A stretch of DNA of 64,000 nt from Ceratodon purpureus (Eukaryota; Streptophyta; Bryopsida; Pseudoditrichales; Ditrichaceae), in assembly GCA_014871385.1 (NCBI GenBank), contig CM026427.1, positions 864,068 through 928,067 on the forward strand, given 5' to 3'. The number at the start of each line of letters is the position of its first letter. Position 1 is the first letter of the stretch. The notes under the pieces are model-generated. The model was given only the letters and a program-made list of their open reading frames with translations. It ran no database searches and was not told the origin of the DNA. This document shows, piece after piece, positions 1-12,202 of the stretch. The translations under genes and the position numbers were made by a program.

Positions 1-88
1 AGTGCTCAATATAAGCTATATGATCGAGGTTTCATCAACAAAATTCACCAACCGAGATACTAAGATGTCAATACGAAGGAGCAGGCAC

Positions 89-1190
89 CTTCATTTGCTG
101 CCAGTTTCGTAACATCTATTTGAATAGTGAGGTGAAATCCGGACTCTGGGGGTTCGATGACTTGAATGAGAGATCCATATGCCGCTTTCACAGCCTCCAA
201 TGCACCAAAAGGAAGACCTCTATCAAAAACGGTTTCAGGCGGTGGGGGAGGTACTGCTATTGAGAGGAGTATGTGCTGGGGATCCTTTGCTGAGGCCTGC
301 ATACAAGTACCCTCCAACCTCTTATTCTTTACGAAGAGATAGAAGAAATTTATCAACTCGACAGACAAAAAGAAGTCCGACTACAAAGCTGGAGCATCAA
401 GTTCATCTCCAAATCGTTAATGCAGAATCGTTATGAACCGGTCAATGTAAACCTACTTAGGAAAATAAGAAAATCAAAGCTATTGCATGGTTTAAAGAAA
501 CTTGAATCTCTGCTTAACACACTGAATTACTGCGGGAAAATACATTTCTGTAGCTCTAAAGTGCTTAGTCATTATATATGCAATTCAGGGATCCATGTTT
601 GAAGGCATTCAAATTACCCACCTGAATGTGAAATCGAATATCATCGAATTCTATGAGATGGAAATCGACCTCTGCCGGCTTCTCCATACTACAATGAACA
701 ACACATAATGTCACTGGAAGTAATTCATGACAAGACATACGTCTGTAAGTCGAAGCTCATCAAATGAGACACAACAAGCAACTCCTTCAAACCGCCAGAA
801 CCTCCACATCCTGCTCAAAAGCTGAAGAAACACATCGCAAATCTTTTCACTCGTCACCTACTATTGCTAATTAAGCGCCCAAAGTTTACAGACATTTTGT
901 ATTTTGTATTTCGAAACTCCATACCCATGTCCACTCCGGTCAGCACAAAACAGCAACACCCCCAGATCCGATCACGAAAGAGAGAAACGCCAACAGCATT
1001 ACGCTGGCGATCTGAACAAAACCTACAACCGATCCTCACAGATCCAACCCCTCACACCCTCCCCACAAGCCCTAATCAAAACCATCAAACAGCAAAAAAT
1101 CACACCATCTCCACAAAACAGCACTCACTTCTTAAGACGATTCTGAAAGATTTGTTGCAGGACCCGCGAGGGCCCTTCCAGAAGAATCAT
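89..1190 (-). CDS. ARPC2: ARPC2, Arp2/3 complex subunit 2 (5' exons, partial)
   Basis: This is the p34 subunit of the Arp2/3 complex, which nucleates branched actin filaments. Three minus-strand exons join in frame. Exon 1 is 1190-1129 and starts MILLEGPSRVLQ, the conserved MILL start of the family. Exon 2 is 688-622 (MEKPAEVDFHLIEFDDIRF). Exon 3 is 296-89 (DPQHILLSIAVPPPPP, then LPFGALEAVKAAYG). The introns have GT-AG ends, and exons 1 and 2 share a split AA|T codon that restores the Asn expected before MEKP. Together the exons give about 112 residues matching the N-terminal third of Arabidopsis ARPC2. The remaining exons lie beyond the left edge. Exon 3 ends at a GAAG|GTGCC donor. The identification rests on remembered family sequence and is strong. 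The exact borders are read by eye. Confidence 0.93.
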
Positions 1191-1590
1191 CCCTCCAGCT
1201 CCAACCCAACCCCCAAATCCTTCCTGGCCGTCCTCTCTCCTCCGTTACCCACTACTCACAAACCCACAGACACAAAACCACCGTATCTACTCTTCACAAC
1301 GTCTAAAACTCTCCTGAAACCCCCAAAACCTGTTCTAAACAGTTTATGAGACAAGTGTAAGCATGCTTTCAATTCCTGCAAGCCCAGCTCCTCAATCTTG
1401 CTCCTTCTCTGTCAAAACTTCTGCACTCTCTCGGTCTCGCTCTTGCTCTTGCAGTGATGATATCCGGTGAGGAACATACCCGGGCTAAAATTAAGGTTTG
1501 AAGGAGGAAGACGAGGGCGATGAGCGCATCATCGTTGTGTTTGAGGAGAAAGAGAGAGTGAGAGAGTTAGAGAGCTGGTGATCTCTTGCG
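1191..1590. promoter_or_regulatory. Shared head-to-head promoter region of ARPC2 and PFD5
   Basis: About 400 bp separate the ARPC2 start codon (minus, 1190) from the PFD5 start codon (plus, 1591). The stretch holds both 5' UTRs and a likely bidirectional promoter. One half is C-rich on the plus strand (about 1195-1330). The half next to PFD5 is GA-rich, with a run of GAGAGA near 1550-1575 just before the ATG. I see no clear TATA box. The bidirectional role is inferred from spacing only. Confidence 0.55.
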
Positions 1591-3034
1591 ATGGCGACCC
1601 CGGAGGCAATGGTGGAGGAGATCAGCAAGCTGAGCGTCGACCAGCTGCGTCAAGTGAAGGAGCAGGTCGATGGGGAGGTGTCCGTTTTGCAGGACAGTCT
1701 CACGAATATCCGCACTGCTGCCAATCGGTTCGAGATGGCGAACAAGGCTCTCAAAATGCTGTCTCAGCAGCCTCCCGGTAAGGAGTTTGGGTTCCTTGTT
1801 TGGTGGATGATTGGTGTTCGATCGGAAATCTTGTTTTTGTTGTTGTAATGTGGTTTATGCTCGGTGTGGGTCTCGTGATGATTATTCTGGGGCTTGGGTT
1901 TTGGGCGATTAGGTGTGAGGCGAGGTGGAGTGATGGACTTGGGGCCACTTTTGTGAAATTTGTTTCGTTTGGAGTGTTGTTTGTTTGAAGGTCTGTGAGT
2001 AAGTTGATCGATGATTTGCCTTTGGAGAAGAAGGTTTTGTGAGGTGTTACTGTTTTGATGGCTATGAACATCTGAGAGACGGACCCTAACAATTATGTAG
2101 GCGAACCAGTTTAGGGTTTTGTGGTGACTACAGTGATGACTGAATCGGGAGGAATTTGTATTGATTTTTTTGTGAAAGTGGTGTTTTGTGAGAGGATGAA
2201 TCTTCAGCTCGTTGGATATATCCTGGTCGCAAGAGAAGACGCGTGCCTGATTTTTGCTATTTGATACACACAGCAATTGTTTTAGAGAACGTCCTGATGA
2301 AGAGATTGGATTGTGAAATGGATCAGTTTTTTAGGGCATGAAGGGTGACTATTACGTGCAAGGTTTAGGGTTTATTAGCTTACCAGCATCGTCCTGTATC
2401 AAAGCTTTGTGATGTTGAGAACTGAATGTGGTCGTGTTGATTTGGTGTTTTTGCAGGAAAGAAAATGTTGGTCCCCTTGACAGCTTCACTGTATGCATCA
2501 GGGACTCTGGCAAACACTGACAACGTATTGGTAGATGTAGGGACCGGCTACTTTATTGAGGTAAGTTGAACAATCTCAATTACCAGACATATGTTTTGTT
2601 GCTAATTAAGATTATGCAGTGGATGTTGCCCATCTGTTGAATACCAAGCATGGAACATTAAGATGAAGAAACCGGAGCCTGATAGACTTTCACATGATGA
2701 CAGAAAAGCTTGCCTGATGGGAAGGACTACTGTGAGCGGAAGATCACATTTTTGAAAGAGAATCACCAGAAACTAGTGGAGGTGGGTAACTTCTAATCTT
2801 TTATTCACACAAATGTAGATTTATTTGCTTGTGTACCCTCAATGCCATTGTCATTGAAAAATATGTCTATTTGAAGCTGGTGTATATTAAATTAGGCCGA
2901 CTTTACAGGTCTGTGTTAATGTGGTTTTACTTGAACTGTAGGTGGCCAATGGGAAACAAAATGCGGCAGAGCAGATTAATATGGTTTTGCAGGCTAAGAT
3001 GCGAGCAGCAGGTGCCCAGGCTCAACGGACTTGA
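1591..3034 (+). CDS. PFD5: Prefoldin subunit 5
   Basis: This is an alpha-class subunit of the hexameric prefoldin co-chaperone, which passes nascent actin and tubulin to the CCT chaperonin in the cytosol. Four exons join cleanly: 1591-1777, 2457-2560, 2704-2781 and 2942-3034. They encode 153 residues, close to the roughly 150 usual for the family. The N-terminal helix (VEEISKLSVDQLRQVKEQVD) and C-terminal helix (AEQINMVLQAKMRAA) form the expected coiled-coil tentacle. The middle part (MLVPLTASLYASGTL, then VLVDVGTGYFIE) is the conserved beta-hairpin core. All introns are GT-AG, and the first carries a split G|GA codon. It lies head to head with ARPC2, which is interesting because prefoldin clients include actin. 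Confidence 0.95.
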
Positions 3035-4470
3035 AATCACTAGGTAGTCTCATTTTGTAACCTTGTCCAAAACTTGTTACTCCTACTATGAGGGAAGGGG
3101 TAGAGTGCGTGTCATTAGTAGAGATATGTTGTACCACAGTAGTAGACACTTCAACATACAGAGAAAAACACAAAAGACCAACACTGTACCCACAACATGG
3201 AAAGAAGTTAGATAGTGCTGATTAGCCCATCCATTATGAGTAATACATTATTTTGCATCCAAAAATATGTGTATTTTGCAAGTCTTTTCTGAACATTGCT
3301 GTAATGTACTGCTATTTAGCCTCCTGTGGATGGTTCTATTCTCTAGCTTGGTTTGGTAGCCAAGTTTTGGATTACAGATACTCTATGATTTGATGGGATT
3401 GGTCTTTGATCGTTTTCTGTTACCTTCGAGGATTAAAACAGACAACACTGTTGCTTCAATGAGGTGCCTGCCTCCACCAACACATTGAAATAGCTCATTT
3501 CAACAATTCCTTATCTCTTCTATATAGAAACATAACTCCCAAAATTGTAAGTTGTTTGTTACGAAGCACCTAGCATGCCGAGCATGTAACTTAGTGTGAG
3601 CAGAATGACCTTGAAGCCTTGTTACAAGGGAATCTATACATGTTTACTTCAATACTATCTCAATTGAAAGTTAGGAAGATATTTGACACCATCCATAGGC
3701 AATTTTGGCCTATTTGCATCAAGGAACTTTAAGGATTAATCAATGACTTTAGACTTTAAATGTTGTCATTTGTCTAAAATTAATGTAAATTTGGCTTATT
3801 CAAAAAAATTGCATACTTCCAAAATTTCCCATCTATCTCATATTTTTATGTCGTCTATCATAAACAATATTCCATTTACGAGGCGTTTTTGTATTTGAAG
3901 TGTTGATGAAGAATTCTCAAGACATGTATCACTTCAATTGTAGAAGTATCATATATAGATGAAAGAAGAAAACCTATTATCTCTTTACAAAAGAATTGGC
4001 ATGAATTAAACGTATGTTTCTGAAGCATCTAACATCTATGTCTACAGAACAATAGACTCAAAAATAATAATAAAACTATACATTGGACTTTGTAATGAAA
4101 AGATCAAGATAGGAAGAGAAAAAGAATGAAGAAGATAATCAACACAAAGTACAAGTAGTTTTAACAGATACTTCTTCATCTCATTATTTTTGAATATATT
4201 CAAATATGCTAATTTCTACATATAAATATGAATATAAAATAAATCTTTACATCTATATTATGATTATTTAAATATTTTTTATTATTTAATTTAGATTCAA
4301 ACCCAGTAATTTACTACATTCTTTCACTCCAAAGTTCATACGAAATTTCCTGCTAATTAATTAATGCAAACTCTAAAGTGCACAAAAAGTTAAAGTTACG
4401 TTTCTAGGAGCCACGGACGAATCGAACGACGAGATTCATCTATCCGAGCAGGACTCAGAGACGGAGGGTT
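3035..4470. other. Intergenic, AT-rich, no gene seen
   Basis: This covers the PFD5 3' region and AT-rich spacer up to the RPL36 promoter. No ORF of recognisable content and no clear repeat structure were seen. Confidence 0.6.
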
Positions 4471-4618
4471 TCATCCGGTTAGGGCACGAAGGTGGGAGCC
4501 GGGGAGAACAAAGGTTAGGGCAGAGGACGCAGACACTCTTTTGGGTTCTGGAGGAGCGAGCTTCGCCACATCGCGCAGGGGAGGCACCGGAGTCCATACA
4601 CACAGCTCACTCGCAGCG
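4471..4618 (+). promoter_or_regulatory. RPL36 upstream region with GGTTAGGG boxes
   Basis: Two copies of GGTTAGGG (about 4479-4486 and 4512-4519) and a nearby GAGGGTTT lie within 150 bp of the RPL36 start. They resemble partial telo-boxes (AAACCCTA on the other strand), which are known in promoters of plant ribosomal-protein genes. Their role here is inferred from position and motif only. Confidence 0.4.
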
Positions 4619-4951
4619 ATGGCGCCGTCCGTGGTCAGCAACGGCATTGCGGTGGGGCTCCACAGGGGCCACCAGGTCACCAAGCGCGACATCGCCAAGC
4701 GCCCGTCCGCCAACAAGGGCAAGCTCGGCAAGCGCACCTCCATGGTCCGCAAGCTCATCCGCGAGGTCGCGGGATTCGCTCCCTACGAGAAGCGTATCAC
4801 GGAGTTGCTCAAGGTCGGCAAGGACAAGCGTGCTTTGAAGGTCGCCAAGAGGAAACTCGGCACTCACTTGCGTGCCAAGCGCAAGAGAGAGGAGATGACC
4901 GGCGTTCTGCGCAAGATGCGTGCCACCGGGGGAGCGGAGAAGAAGAAGTAA
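4619..4951 (+). CDS. RPL36: 60S ribosomal protein L36 (eL36)
   Basis: This is a component of the large cytosolic ribosomal subunit. The single uninterrupted frame gives 110 residues, the usual length. It has the family signature [12 protein letters not shown], then [25 protein letters not shown] and a very basic C-terminal half ([23 protein letters not shown]). The start at 4619 is chosen because MAPS begins the conserved region; an in-frame extension to 4541 reads through probable 5' UTR. The coding part has no intron, whereas plant eL36 genes often have introns, so a retrocopy origin is possible. The sequence looks fully intact, and I see no poly-A tract or direct repeats to prove it. Confidence 0.95.
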   Translation: MAPSVVSNGIAVGLHRGHQVTKRDIAKRPSANKGKLGKRTSMVRKLIREVAGFAPYEKRITELLKVGKDKRALKVAKRKLGTHLRAKRKREEMTGVLRKMRATGGAEKKK

Positions 4952-6443
4952 GGTGGTCACTGGGAGTTCCCATTTTGCTTGTTTCGGGGTAGTTATCGGG
5001 ACTTTCGATCCGAGGATGGAGTTCTTTTGTTGCTATGCCTTTGAGGTGCTGCAAGACAATAAAGGACTCGTTTCATTTTCACGGAAACCTTGTCGCGGTT
5101 CTTTTTAGGGTTTTTTGGCGTTGGAAGTCTAGGGTTCTAATATCTTGCTGGGTTTTATCCTCTGCTCTTTCACTGTGAGGTTCTGTGTCTCCCTCTCGAT
5201 GTTTCCTTTGTTTGCCCTATATTCGCTGAGCTGAGTGCTGTTCATCTATCGTTATGAGCTTCGAAGAATCAAATGTCCGCTTTTTGTTTTAGATCATTGA
5301 CAGGTCTCAGTTTATTTCAGCTACAGTGGCACGTTCACTACAGCACGAGTCGATATTTGAAATTTATCAATTGCACGGGGATGGTATTATGTGCAAGTTC
5401 TGGAACTGGCTGGAGAGTGAAGCAGATGATTCTGTACATGTTTGTACGCATGGTCGGCTGTTTTTTGGGACATGAGTTTTGAAAATTCATAATGTGACAG
5501 ATAATTCATGGCGTGCTGCCTTAAATCTCTGTTTTGTGAATCTTGGACTTCATCTTGTTGGGGCTCCGGGTTTGTCGACTCCTTCATATTGATCCTCCTG
5601 CTTCGAGATGTTTTTCTGGTGGTGTTGCAAATAGTGAGGACTCAGGAGCTTCGTTTTTAGGGTTGACTGCACAGGTGCACTTCGTTCGTAATCATGTGGA
5701 CAATGTTTTCTGAAAATTCTATCATTTCCAGATACATCCACTCACGAGAGTGCCCATCAACGAGGTTATACGTATGTCACATTTTAGGAGAAGCTGCTGA
5801 TGATTTAATTCACGAACAGTATAATGCTTGCTATTATATTCAGTATGCCGCGTGCTGTGTTCTCTAATATTTCTATATGTTGAAACCAGTCATTGAATAG
5901 ATCTACTAACTCCATGATAGCCATCTTACATGTTTGAAATATGTGAATTGATGCATGTACAGAACAGTCGTGCACATCAGTGTCATGTACAGTACAAGGT
6001 CCACCGTGCTGATAACAATAAAAAAAATTCTGAATCATTAGGTAACAAGAATACAATAACTTTCAGAATTAACGGTTTTTATATTATATCATACTAGACA
6101 TACATATCATTTGGCTTTATACACATCATTTATGAAAGCAGTCAATTGAGCACAACAGAAAGGTGTATGAGGTGGGCTGTCCCATGCCCACTGTGGTGTG
6201 TATTCCTCCCACTCTCAATTTAGCTGTAATTTGTACTTACTTTGGACTTCGTGAGTCTTTTAACATACATGTATTGATACAAATATTATTCGAATCACTC
6301 TAAAAATTTCAACCTCCATTATTGATGAATTCTATACTATGTAATAAATTATTATATTTAATTCATTTGGTTTTATATACATTAATTACAAAATATAACT
6401 ACGTAGGCATTACTTGATGAATGTCATTGTTACAATTTATTTT
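4952..6443. other. Intergenic, no gene seen
   Basis: This holds the 3' UTR of RPL36 followed by mixed then AT-rich spacer. Short open frames are present on both strands, but none has recognisable domains. Confidence 0.55.
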
Positions 6444-6752
6444 TCAACCGTCAAATACCCTCATAAATTTTTTTTTACTAGAGCTATCTAATGGTTCATC
6501 ACTTGAAGAAGTTCTTCCTTCAGTTTCTTCAATATTGGAGTACACTGCGATCATATGCTTATTATTATTAATTGATAAGACGGTAGACTTGCAAGTTGGG
6601 CAACATTTTGGTCCATCCTTTAGCCACGTATAAAGACATGGCCAACAAAATAAATGACCACAGGTAGTACAAATTGGGTTTTTCAATCCATTCAGACATA
6701 TCTTGCACTCCCACTCACTAGAAACCTCCAAATTCTGATTCTCCGTCTCCAT
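6444..6752 (-). CDS. Short RMA/RNF5-like RING-HC protein
   Basis: This is a 102-residue protein whose centre is a C3HC4 RING finger: C16-x2-C19, C31-x-H33, C36-x2-C39 and C51-x2-C54. The string CGHLFCWPCLYTWL is typical of the RMA/RNF5 class of membrane-bound E3 ubiquitin ligases that act at the ER. Those proteins usually run to 180-250 residues and end in a hydrophobic anchor. This one stops after a Ser/Lys-rich tail (SSSDEPLDSSSKKKFMRVF) with no membrane segment, so it is either a soluble short form or lacks a spliced last exon. The start at 6752 is the only ATG before the RING. The surroundings are AT-rich and show no obvious partner gene. Confidence 0.7.
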   Translation of the reverse strand: METENQNLEVSSEWECKICLNGLKNPICTTCGHLFCWPCLYTWLKDGPKCCPTCKSTVLSINNNKHMIAVYSNIEETEGRTSSSDEPLDSSSKKKFMRVFDG

Positions 6753-8230
6753 TGAATCAAAATGACACTCTTACTTTTTGACTTATAACACACAGTATCA
6801 ACAAGATAGAAAATTCTTAAAAATGGTGAAAGAATCAATAATAAACTTTAATTCCACAAACAATATGTATATACTGAGAACACAATAATGAAATCACAGT
6901 ATATATAAACTGAGAACTGATTTTACTTTAGTATCACTGATTTTACTTTATAATTACTTTTGCATTTAAAGTTGTAATGAGGCGTGAAAGTGAACGTCAT
7001 TGAGTGAGACCCATAAGTAAGGCACTACCCGGTGACCGCCTTGCCTACACTTATTCCATATGATTTAAATCTATTGCATTTTGACCCATGTTTAATAAAT
7101 CTATGATCCCAATGTTCATGATGTAGATATCTAGAGAACGTTTTGACACTCTACTTAATCTGAAAATGTAGAATGATTTCAATACCGGTACCTCTTGATT
7201 CCAATATTTCACCAAGTATCAAGTCGCCATCAACAAAATGGAAGAAAACCGCATAAAAAAAGATAAATTATATCAACTTATCCAGTGCCACACAGACAGA
7301 AGATGAAGATGAAGATGACGACTTGGACAACTACGAGACTGAAGAGATGATTGCTAAGCGCAAAGAGATGATAGGCTAAGTGCAAGGGGAAGAAGATGAA
7401 ACACTAAAGAGGTATGTAAATAAGCAAAACTGAATTGAATTTGTTGAATGACCTGATCGGAATAGTCTTCCGTGTGTGTCTTTCAAGTAGTTAGCTTTAA
7501 GGTTACATTTAAGCAGATAGTGAGGCTTTGATAATTTGATGAACTTGTTGAATCATTTTAATTGAGTTCATTGTATTACTAAGTGCATCACTTGGCTGTG
7601 AATGCTTTGCTCAAGACCAGCCAGATCAATGAGCTAGAGGGGCGTGCACTGTTAGGCTTCAACAGAATCTCAGGATACAGCTACTTTTGGAGTTGGGCGA
7701 TTGAACTATGTACGTTAAAAGAGCGAAATCATTTTTAACAACTGCTAAGACTCAGATTCAAATAGATTGCCATTCCTGAAAACTCAATTCTGACACTGAA
7801 TATTTTGAATTCCAACTGTTTACTCCGGTGTAGTCTTTAGTTTCATTACTACTCCATTTTGTTTAGAAGCAACGTTTAGCAATGTTGTTCTTGAACATTT
7901 CCAACACTGAGGTGTTGCCATTATGGTTTTTTGTTTTGTCATTCTCTTCTGGAATGTGAGAGGAAACAACTTGTTTTGTGTGCTTGCTTGCGAGGTATGA
8001 TCAACTAGTTTGCACGGAATCTAATGAGGGTTACTTGAATTTGTTGAATGGGTTTGAATGTGTGAATATCAAAATGCACTGGATCGGCAGGACTTAATAG
8101 ACCAAGTGCAAAATTAAAATAAATTAATTCCTCAAAAAACACAAATTAACGTCACACACCAAAACACAGGAACCGGAACAACAGGTAGCAAAAAGTGGAC
8201 CAGTTGTCCGCGAAACCGGCCCTCCCGGCA
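6753..8230. other. Intergenic; one possible coding relic near 7286-7378
   Basis: AT-rich spacer. Around 7286-7378 a short open stretch reads TEDEDEDDDLDNYETEEM then IAKRKEMIG and a stop. It looks like a stray exon of an acidic nuclear protein, but I could not assign it or find flanking exons. Nothing else stands out. Confidence 0.35.
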
Positions 8231-8396
8231 ACTACGTCCGATATTGGTCGCGAGGTCCACTAGTACTGCCACCGGTGGTAGCGGGTCGACCTCGCGCCGT
8301 CGCCCGCTATGCGGCTCCGCCATGCGCTCCGCCATGCAAGGTCTCCCCGCTACCACTGGTAGCAGGGGACCTCGCGACCAATATCTAGTACGTATT
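8231..8396. repeat. GC-rich inverted-repeat element, full copy
   Basis: Arms of about 60 bp face each other. The best part is 8240-8258 against 8367-8385 (19 bp perfect, containing TTGGTCGCGAGGTCC and its complement). The arms continue outward through ACGT and inward through CCACCGGTGGTAGCGGG. The middle carries a short tandem GCTCCGCCATGC. The element is far more GC-rich than its surroundings. The right half recurs at 22037-22110. No transposase is present; a foldback or MITE-like element is the simplest reading. Confidence 0.6.
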
Positions 8397-9967
8397 TGGT
8401 GTATACTGAGGTGCGCTTTTTGGGGCACCTGTGGCAGCCGCAGGTGCATACCGTGCAGACGCACTCTCGTCGCTCCTGAAGGGAATAGAAGGGTAATGTA
8501 GTTGTCAGTCCGGAAGCTGCAAATTCATTTTGCATTTCTGATAAGTGGAGTCGATCTCCACTTGACATGCGACGACCATGATAAGAATTGATGTGAGAAG
8601 AGTGACTATTCAATGGGCAATGTAACACTCTAAATTCGGTTGTACAAGAGATTTCAGTATATGGGAGGAGGTCTAAGTGAAATTGAACGAACCAAAGACA
8701 AGTCATCACTTACACCGGATCTAGGAGAGCAGGCCGGCTCTGGTCTTCTTTGAGCCATTTAAGACATGGAGACTTGCTTCAACTCTGCGCTTATTTGCTG
8801 TAAAAAACGCATACAAGTTAAAGAGCAACAGAGGGTGGTCATATCTTACACAATACTGTATCTTACAATCACCTCGTCTAGTATAGCCTTAGCGGGTGCC
8901 GATGCAGGGACTTGCGATATTTTCAGGATTGGCCATTTCAGCTAGACTGCAAAGATCAGATCTAACAGTGTTTCTTACGACTAAACGTTTACTCGGTTGG
9001 TCGATCATCTAGTGAGTCACTATGAGTTGATACAACGTGATTCTTAAAAGGATTGATCAAATGCCAAATCTCTATAACTTGATCGAACTGGAAGTCTGCT
9101 TTTAGTCTATGACCAAAAGTTAAGTAAATGCTCAGCTGGTGCGATAGTAGAGCATTTAGTAGAGTAAACGTCGACAGTCTAAACCGAGACCTAAATTTGG
9201 GACTGAGCTACAAAATATAATTCGTGTAAAAAAACACTTGCAGCAAAACCCTAGTACGTGATTTCTGCAATAAAACCTCAATGAAATTGTTCAGAAGAGT
9301 ACCTCGTCTCCAGTGATTGTGTGAGCATACCTGATGGCCTACTGCACTCAGTCCAACCGACTGGAACGTGATATTCAGGTGGTCGATGAAAAGTTCTGTA
9401 GCGCGTCCAGGCGCAACTCTTGATGTAACTGCTCAAACACGACGGTTGCAACTCTCGTTTTGCCTCCATACACCCTTCCATTTGGCCGTCGTTCCATTCT
9501 GAAAGGAAAAGACTACACATACCTCTGGAAACAAGCAATCCCCTCTAATATGTCTAGCAACTGGGAGGTTACATTTAAATGTCAATTTCCATATTAATCT
9601 GTAGCAAATCAGGATACGAGATCTGCTCAAAGACTGGGTAAAGTACATACCGCAACCAGGTATTTGCCATTTCAAAGTAGCAATTTACAACAAAGCATTT
9701 GCTCAAGTGTAACAAGACAACTCACACTCTACTAGATAGAAGAAAGAACTCCAAACCTATTTTAAGGCTAACGGTCATTCATTCAACCTATTCTTGGATA
9801 TATGCCCAAAAGTCATAACACCAATGATGAGACTACTAACCCCTCCTAAGCTATGCTATAAGTACTAAACACATACTTTTTTGGTTGCAAAGACAAACAT
9901 CTCCCAAGTAGAGTACTTTCATACCGTCATACACTCCTAAACAAACATTTTATTGACACCAACCTCA
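8397..9967. other. Intergenic, no gene seen
   Basis: This is the 3' flank of the epoxide hydrolase gene. A small hairpin (GCACCTG / CAGGTGC) lies at about 8426-8448, next to the inverted-repeat element. No convincing ORF. Confidence 0.5.
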
Positions 9968-11863
9968 CTATGCAGTGTGATCCAAGAAGAAGGCAATGAG
10001 AACCTTGTTCAGCTGGTCTCCCTGCTCTTGCTGGATGAAATGGCCACCATCCAGAACCACAATGTCTTTCAGATTGGGAACATACGTTTTGAGGTCTTTG
10101 TAGACGTAGTCCTTCAAAGAGGGGAACTTCATCACGAGGTCCTCGGATCCTGCAACGAACAGAGCTGTGGTAGTAAGCTTAGCTTTCAGCCATGGCGCTT
10201 TGAGCTCGTGAGTCTTGTCCTTGTTCCTGTAGTAGTTCAAGCCCCCTGTCCACCCGCTTCTTTCCAACTCCTTGGTGTAGTAATCGATGTCGAAATCTGT
10301 TATCCATGATGGCTGTGAGGGGGGTGGTGCAATTGATTCCATTAGTTCTTGGTGGGGTGGAGCAATGAAGATTTCTCGTGCTCCTGCGTACAGGAACTTC
10401 ATCAGTGACATCTTCGTTCCTGTTTTGGCGAAGTCTCTCTCTGCTCGACCTGGCTCCTGAAACCTGCACAATCGATCTCAACTACATAAAATACATAGGA
10501 AGTAGTTTGCCTTCGTACTCGGCACACTTTCTACATCATCTGCAATTGAGGTTCACCAGACAGATTAATCACATCCTCAATTTTATGACAAAATGTACAG
10601 CCCTCATTAAGCAGACCATGAGTGAGATTAGTTGCACTTGATCTCTACGCTAATTCAGCTTCACTCAAACCATAAGATGCATAAGTTATAGTAGTTTTGC
10701 CTTTGTGTGCACACTTTCTACTCCGTTCACCATCTTTCCTTTGTTCATACATGCATTGTCATTTACAAAATTGAGGTTCAACCGATAGAAGAATCGCATT
10801 CATTTCTATCTACTGTATGACAAAGTGTACAACCGTCATCAAGCAGAGTAAGATAGGTTGCACTTTTAATTCTATGCCAAATTTCAGTCATTCTACTTCA
10901 CTTTTGACATGAGATGCAAAAAACATACTAGTCTTCTTTATCTGCACACAGTCGACTCTAAGTTTCACCATCTTTCCTTCAATGTTTATACATCACTATG
11001 TAACAATACTGAGCTTCAATAGAAAGAAAAATCACATGGCATTGCTCATTTCTACATACTGTGGACAAGCTTCTTCGTGACAATAACAAACTGGAGAGCC
11101 ATCGCTAAGTACTCAACCTGCTCTGCAAACTCGCTTACAGGAGCAACAAAAAGACACTCCTTAACGATGCAAGTGTAATATGCGCTTGTAAAGAATGAGA
11201 TCGACCTTTATGTGAAATCTGTGAGTGTTGAAGGATAGAGAATTGATCAATCGACTCTTCGGGGTACTATATTTGGGAAGCATTACACTATAATCTTAAT
11301 TAAGAGTTGATTGCATGATTTGGAAGCATTTAATGCGGACGATGGATCACTGGATAAGGAGATGTGGTAGGAAGAAAATTGTACCTGTTTGGGTAGAAGC
11401 CTTCTCCGAGTTGCTCCGTGTGGAATTGGGTGGAGCTAGGCCCAGGCATGGTAGGCGCATAGGGAACTGAAATTCCAACAATGGCCTTAACGCGATCAGG
11501 GCGGAACAAGCAGAGGTCCCAGCCAATAACGCCCCCCCAGTCATGGGCGACAACAAACACGGGCTTCGTCTCTCCCAGGGCATCCAGCATCCCAACCACG
11601 TCCCCGACGATATGCAGCGTCGTGTACAAACTCTGATCCTTCGGCGCGTCCGTCTCCCCGTAGCCTCGCAGATCGGGCGCCACGACATGAAACCCCGCGT
11701 CCGCTAACGCTGGGATCTGGTACCGCCATGAATACCAAAACTCCGGAAAGCCGTGCAGGAGTAGCACCGTTGGCCCCGTGCCTAGCTCCACTACGTGCAT
11801 GTTTATGCCGTTCGTCTCCACTGTCTTGTGCGTCACCTTCGACATCCACCCCGGCGCCTCCAT
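9968..11863 (-). CDS. Soluble epoxide hydrolase (alpha/beta hydrolase)
   Basis: This enzyme hydrolyses epoxides, in plants mainly fatty-acid epoxides of cutin and oxylipin metabolism, to vicinal diols. Exons 11863-11385 and 10463-9968 join at an AG|G codon to give 324 residues, the normal plant length. Visible motifs are the oxyanion HGFPE (37-41), the nucleophile in VAHDWGG (Asp108), the acid Asp in AGSED (about 268) and the catalytic His in GGHFIQQE (about 301). RFQEPGRAERDF sits exactly across the splice, as expected for the family. The lid region carries Tyr-rich segments. No targeting peptide is seen, so it is probably cytosolic. The intron (10464-11384) is 921 bp. A piece of exon 2 plus intron is duplicated at 21.4-22.0 kb. 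A TATA-like TAATATAG lies near 11920 on the minus strand. Confidence 0.93.
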
Positions 11864-12202
11864 CGCTGCTAGCTAGCTCAATTGCAGCTCAATTGCTCAA
11901 CTGCGATCGATGAGGCTCTATATTAGATTGCTCGATCAGGATCACAAGCAAACCTCCGCCGCTTGTAAAATGGCCGTACAGCACGAAGCTTCGATCGTTG
12001 TTAATAAAAGGTAGGTTGATTAACTGACGATTGCCATGATCGATGCCGCAGCTGTCTGTTGAATTTGCTGCGATGATCGATCGTACAAGACTGAAGCACG
12101 AGAGACGACCTCAATGCGAGAGACGACCGAATGGATGAATGATAATTTCCTCGTTACACTCTGCACCCTTTATTGTCACATTCTGGATTATCACATAAGG
12201 TA

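Noticed and set aside
864-1349. A 161-residue plus-strand open frame, Pro/Thr/Lys-rich
   Set aside because: It is antisense to ARPC2 exon 1 and intron 1. Its composition reflects C-rich 5' UTR and intron DNA, with no domain.
7286-7415. Acidic open stretch ending EEMIAKRKEMIG
   Set aside because: Too short, with no flanking exons and no assignable family, so it is mentioned only as a possible relic.
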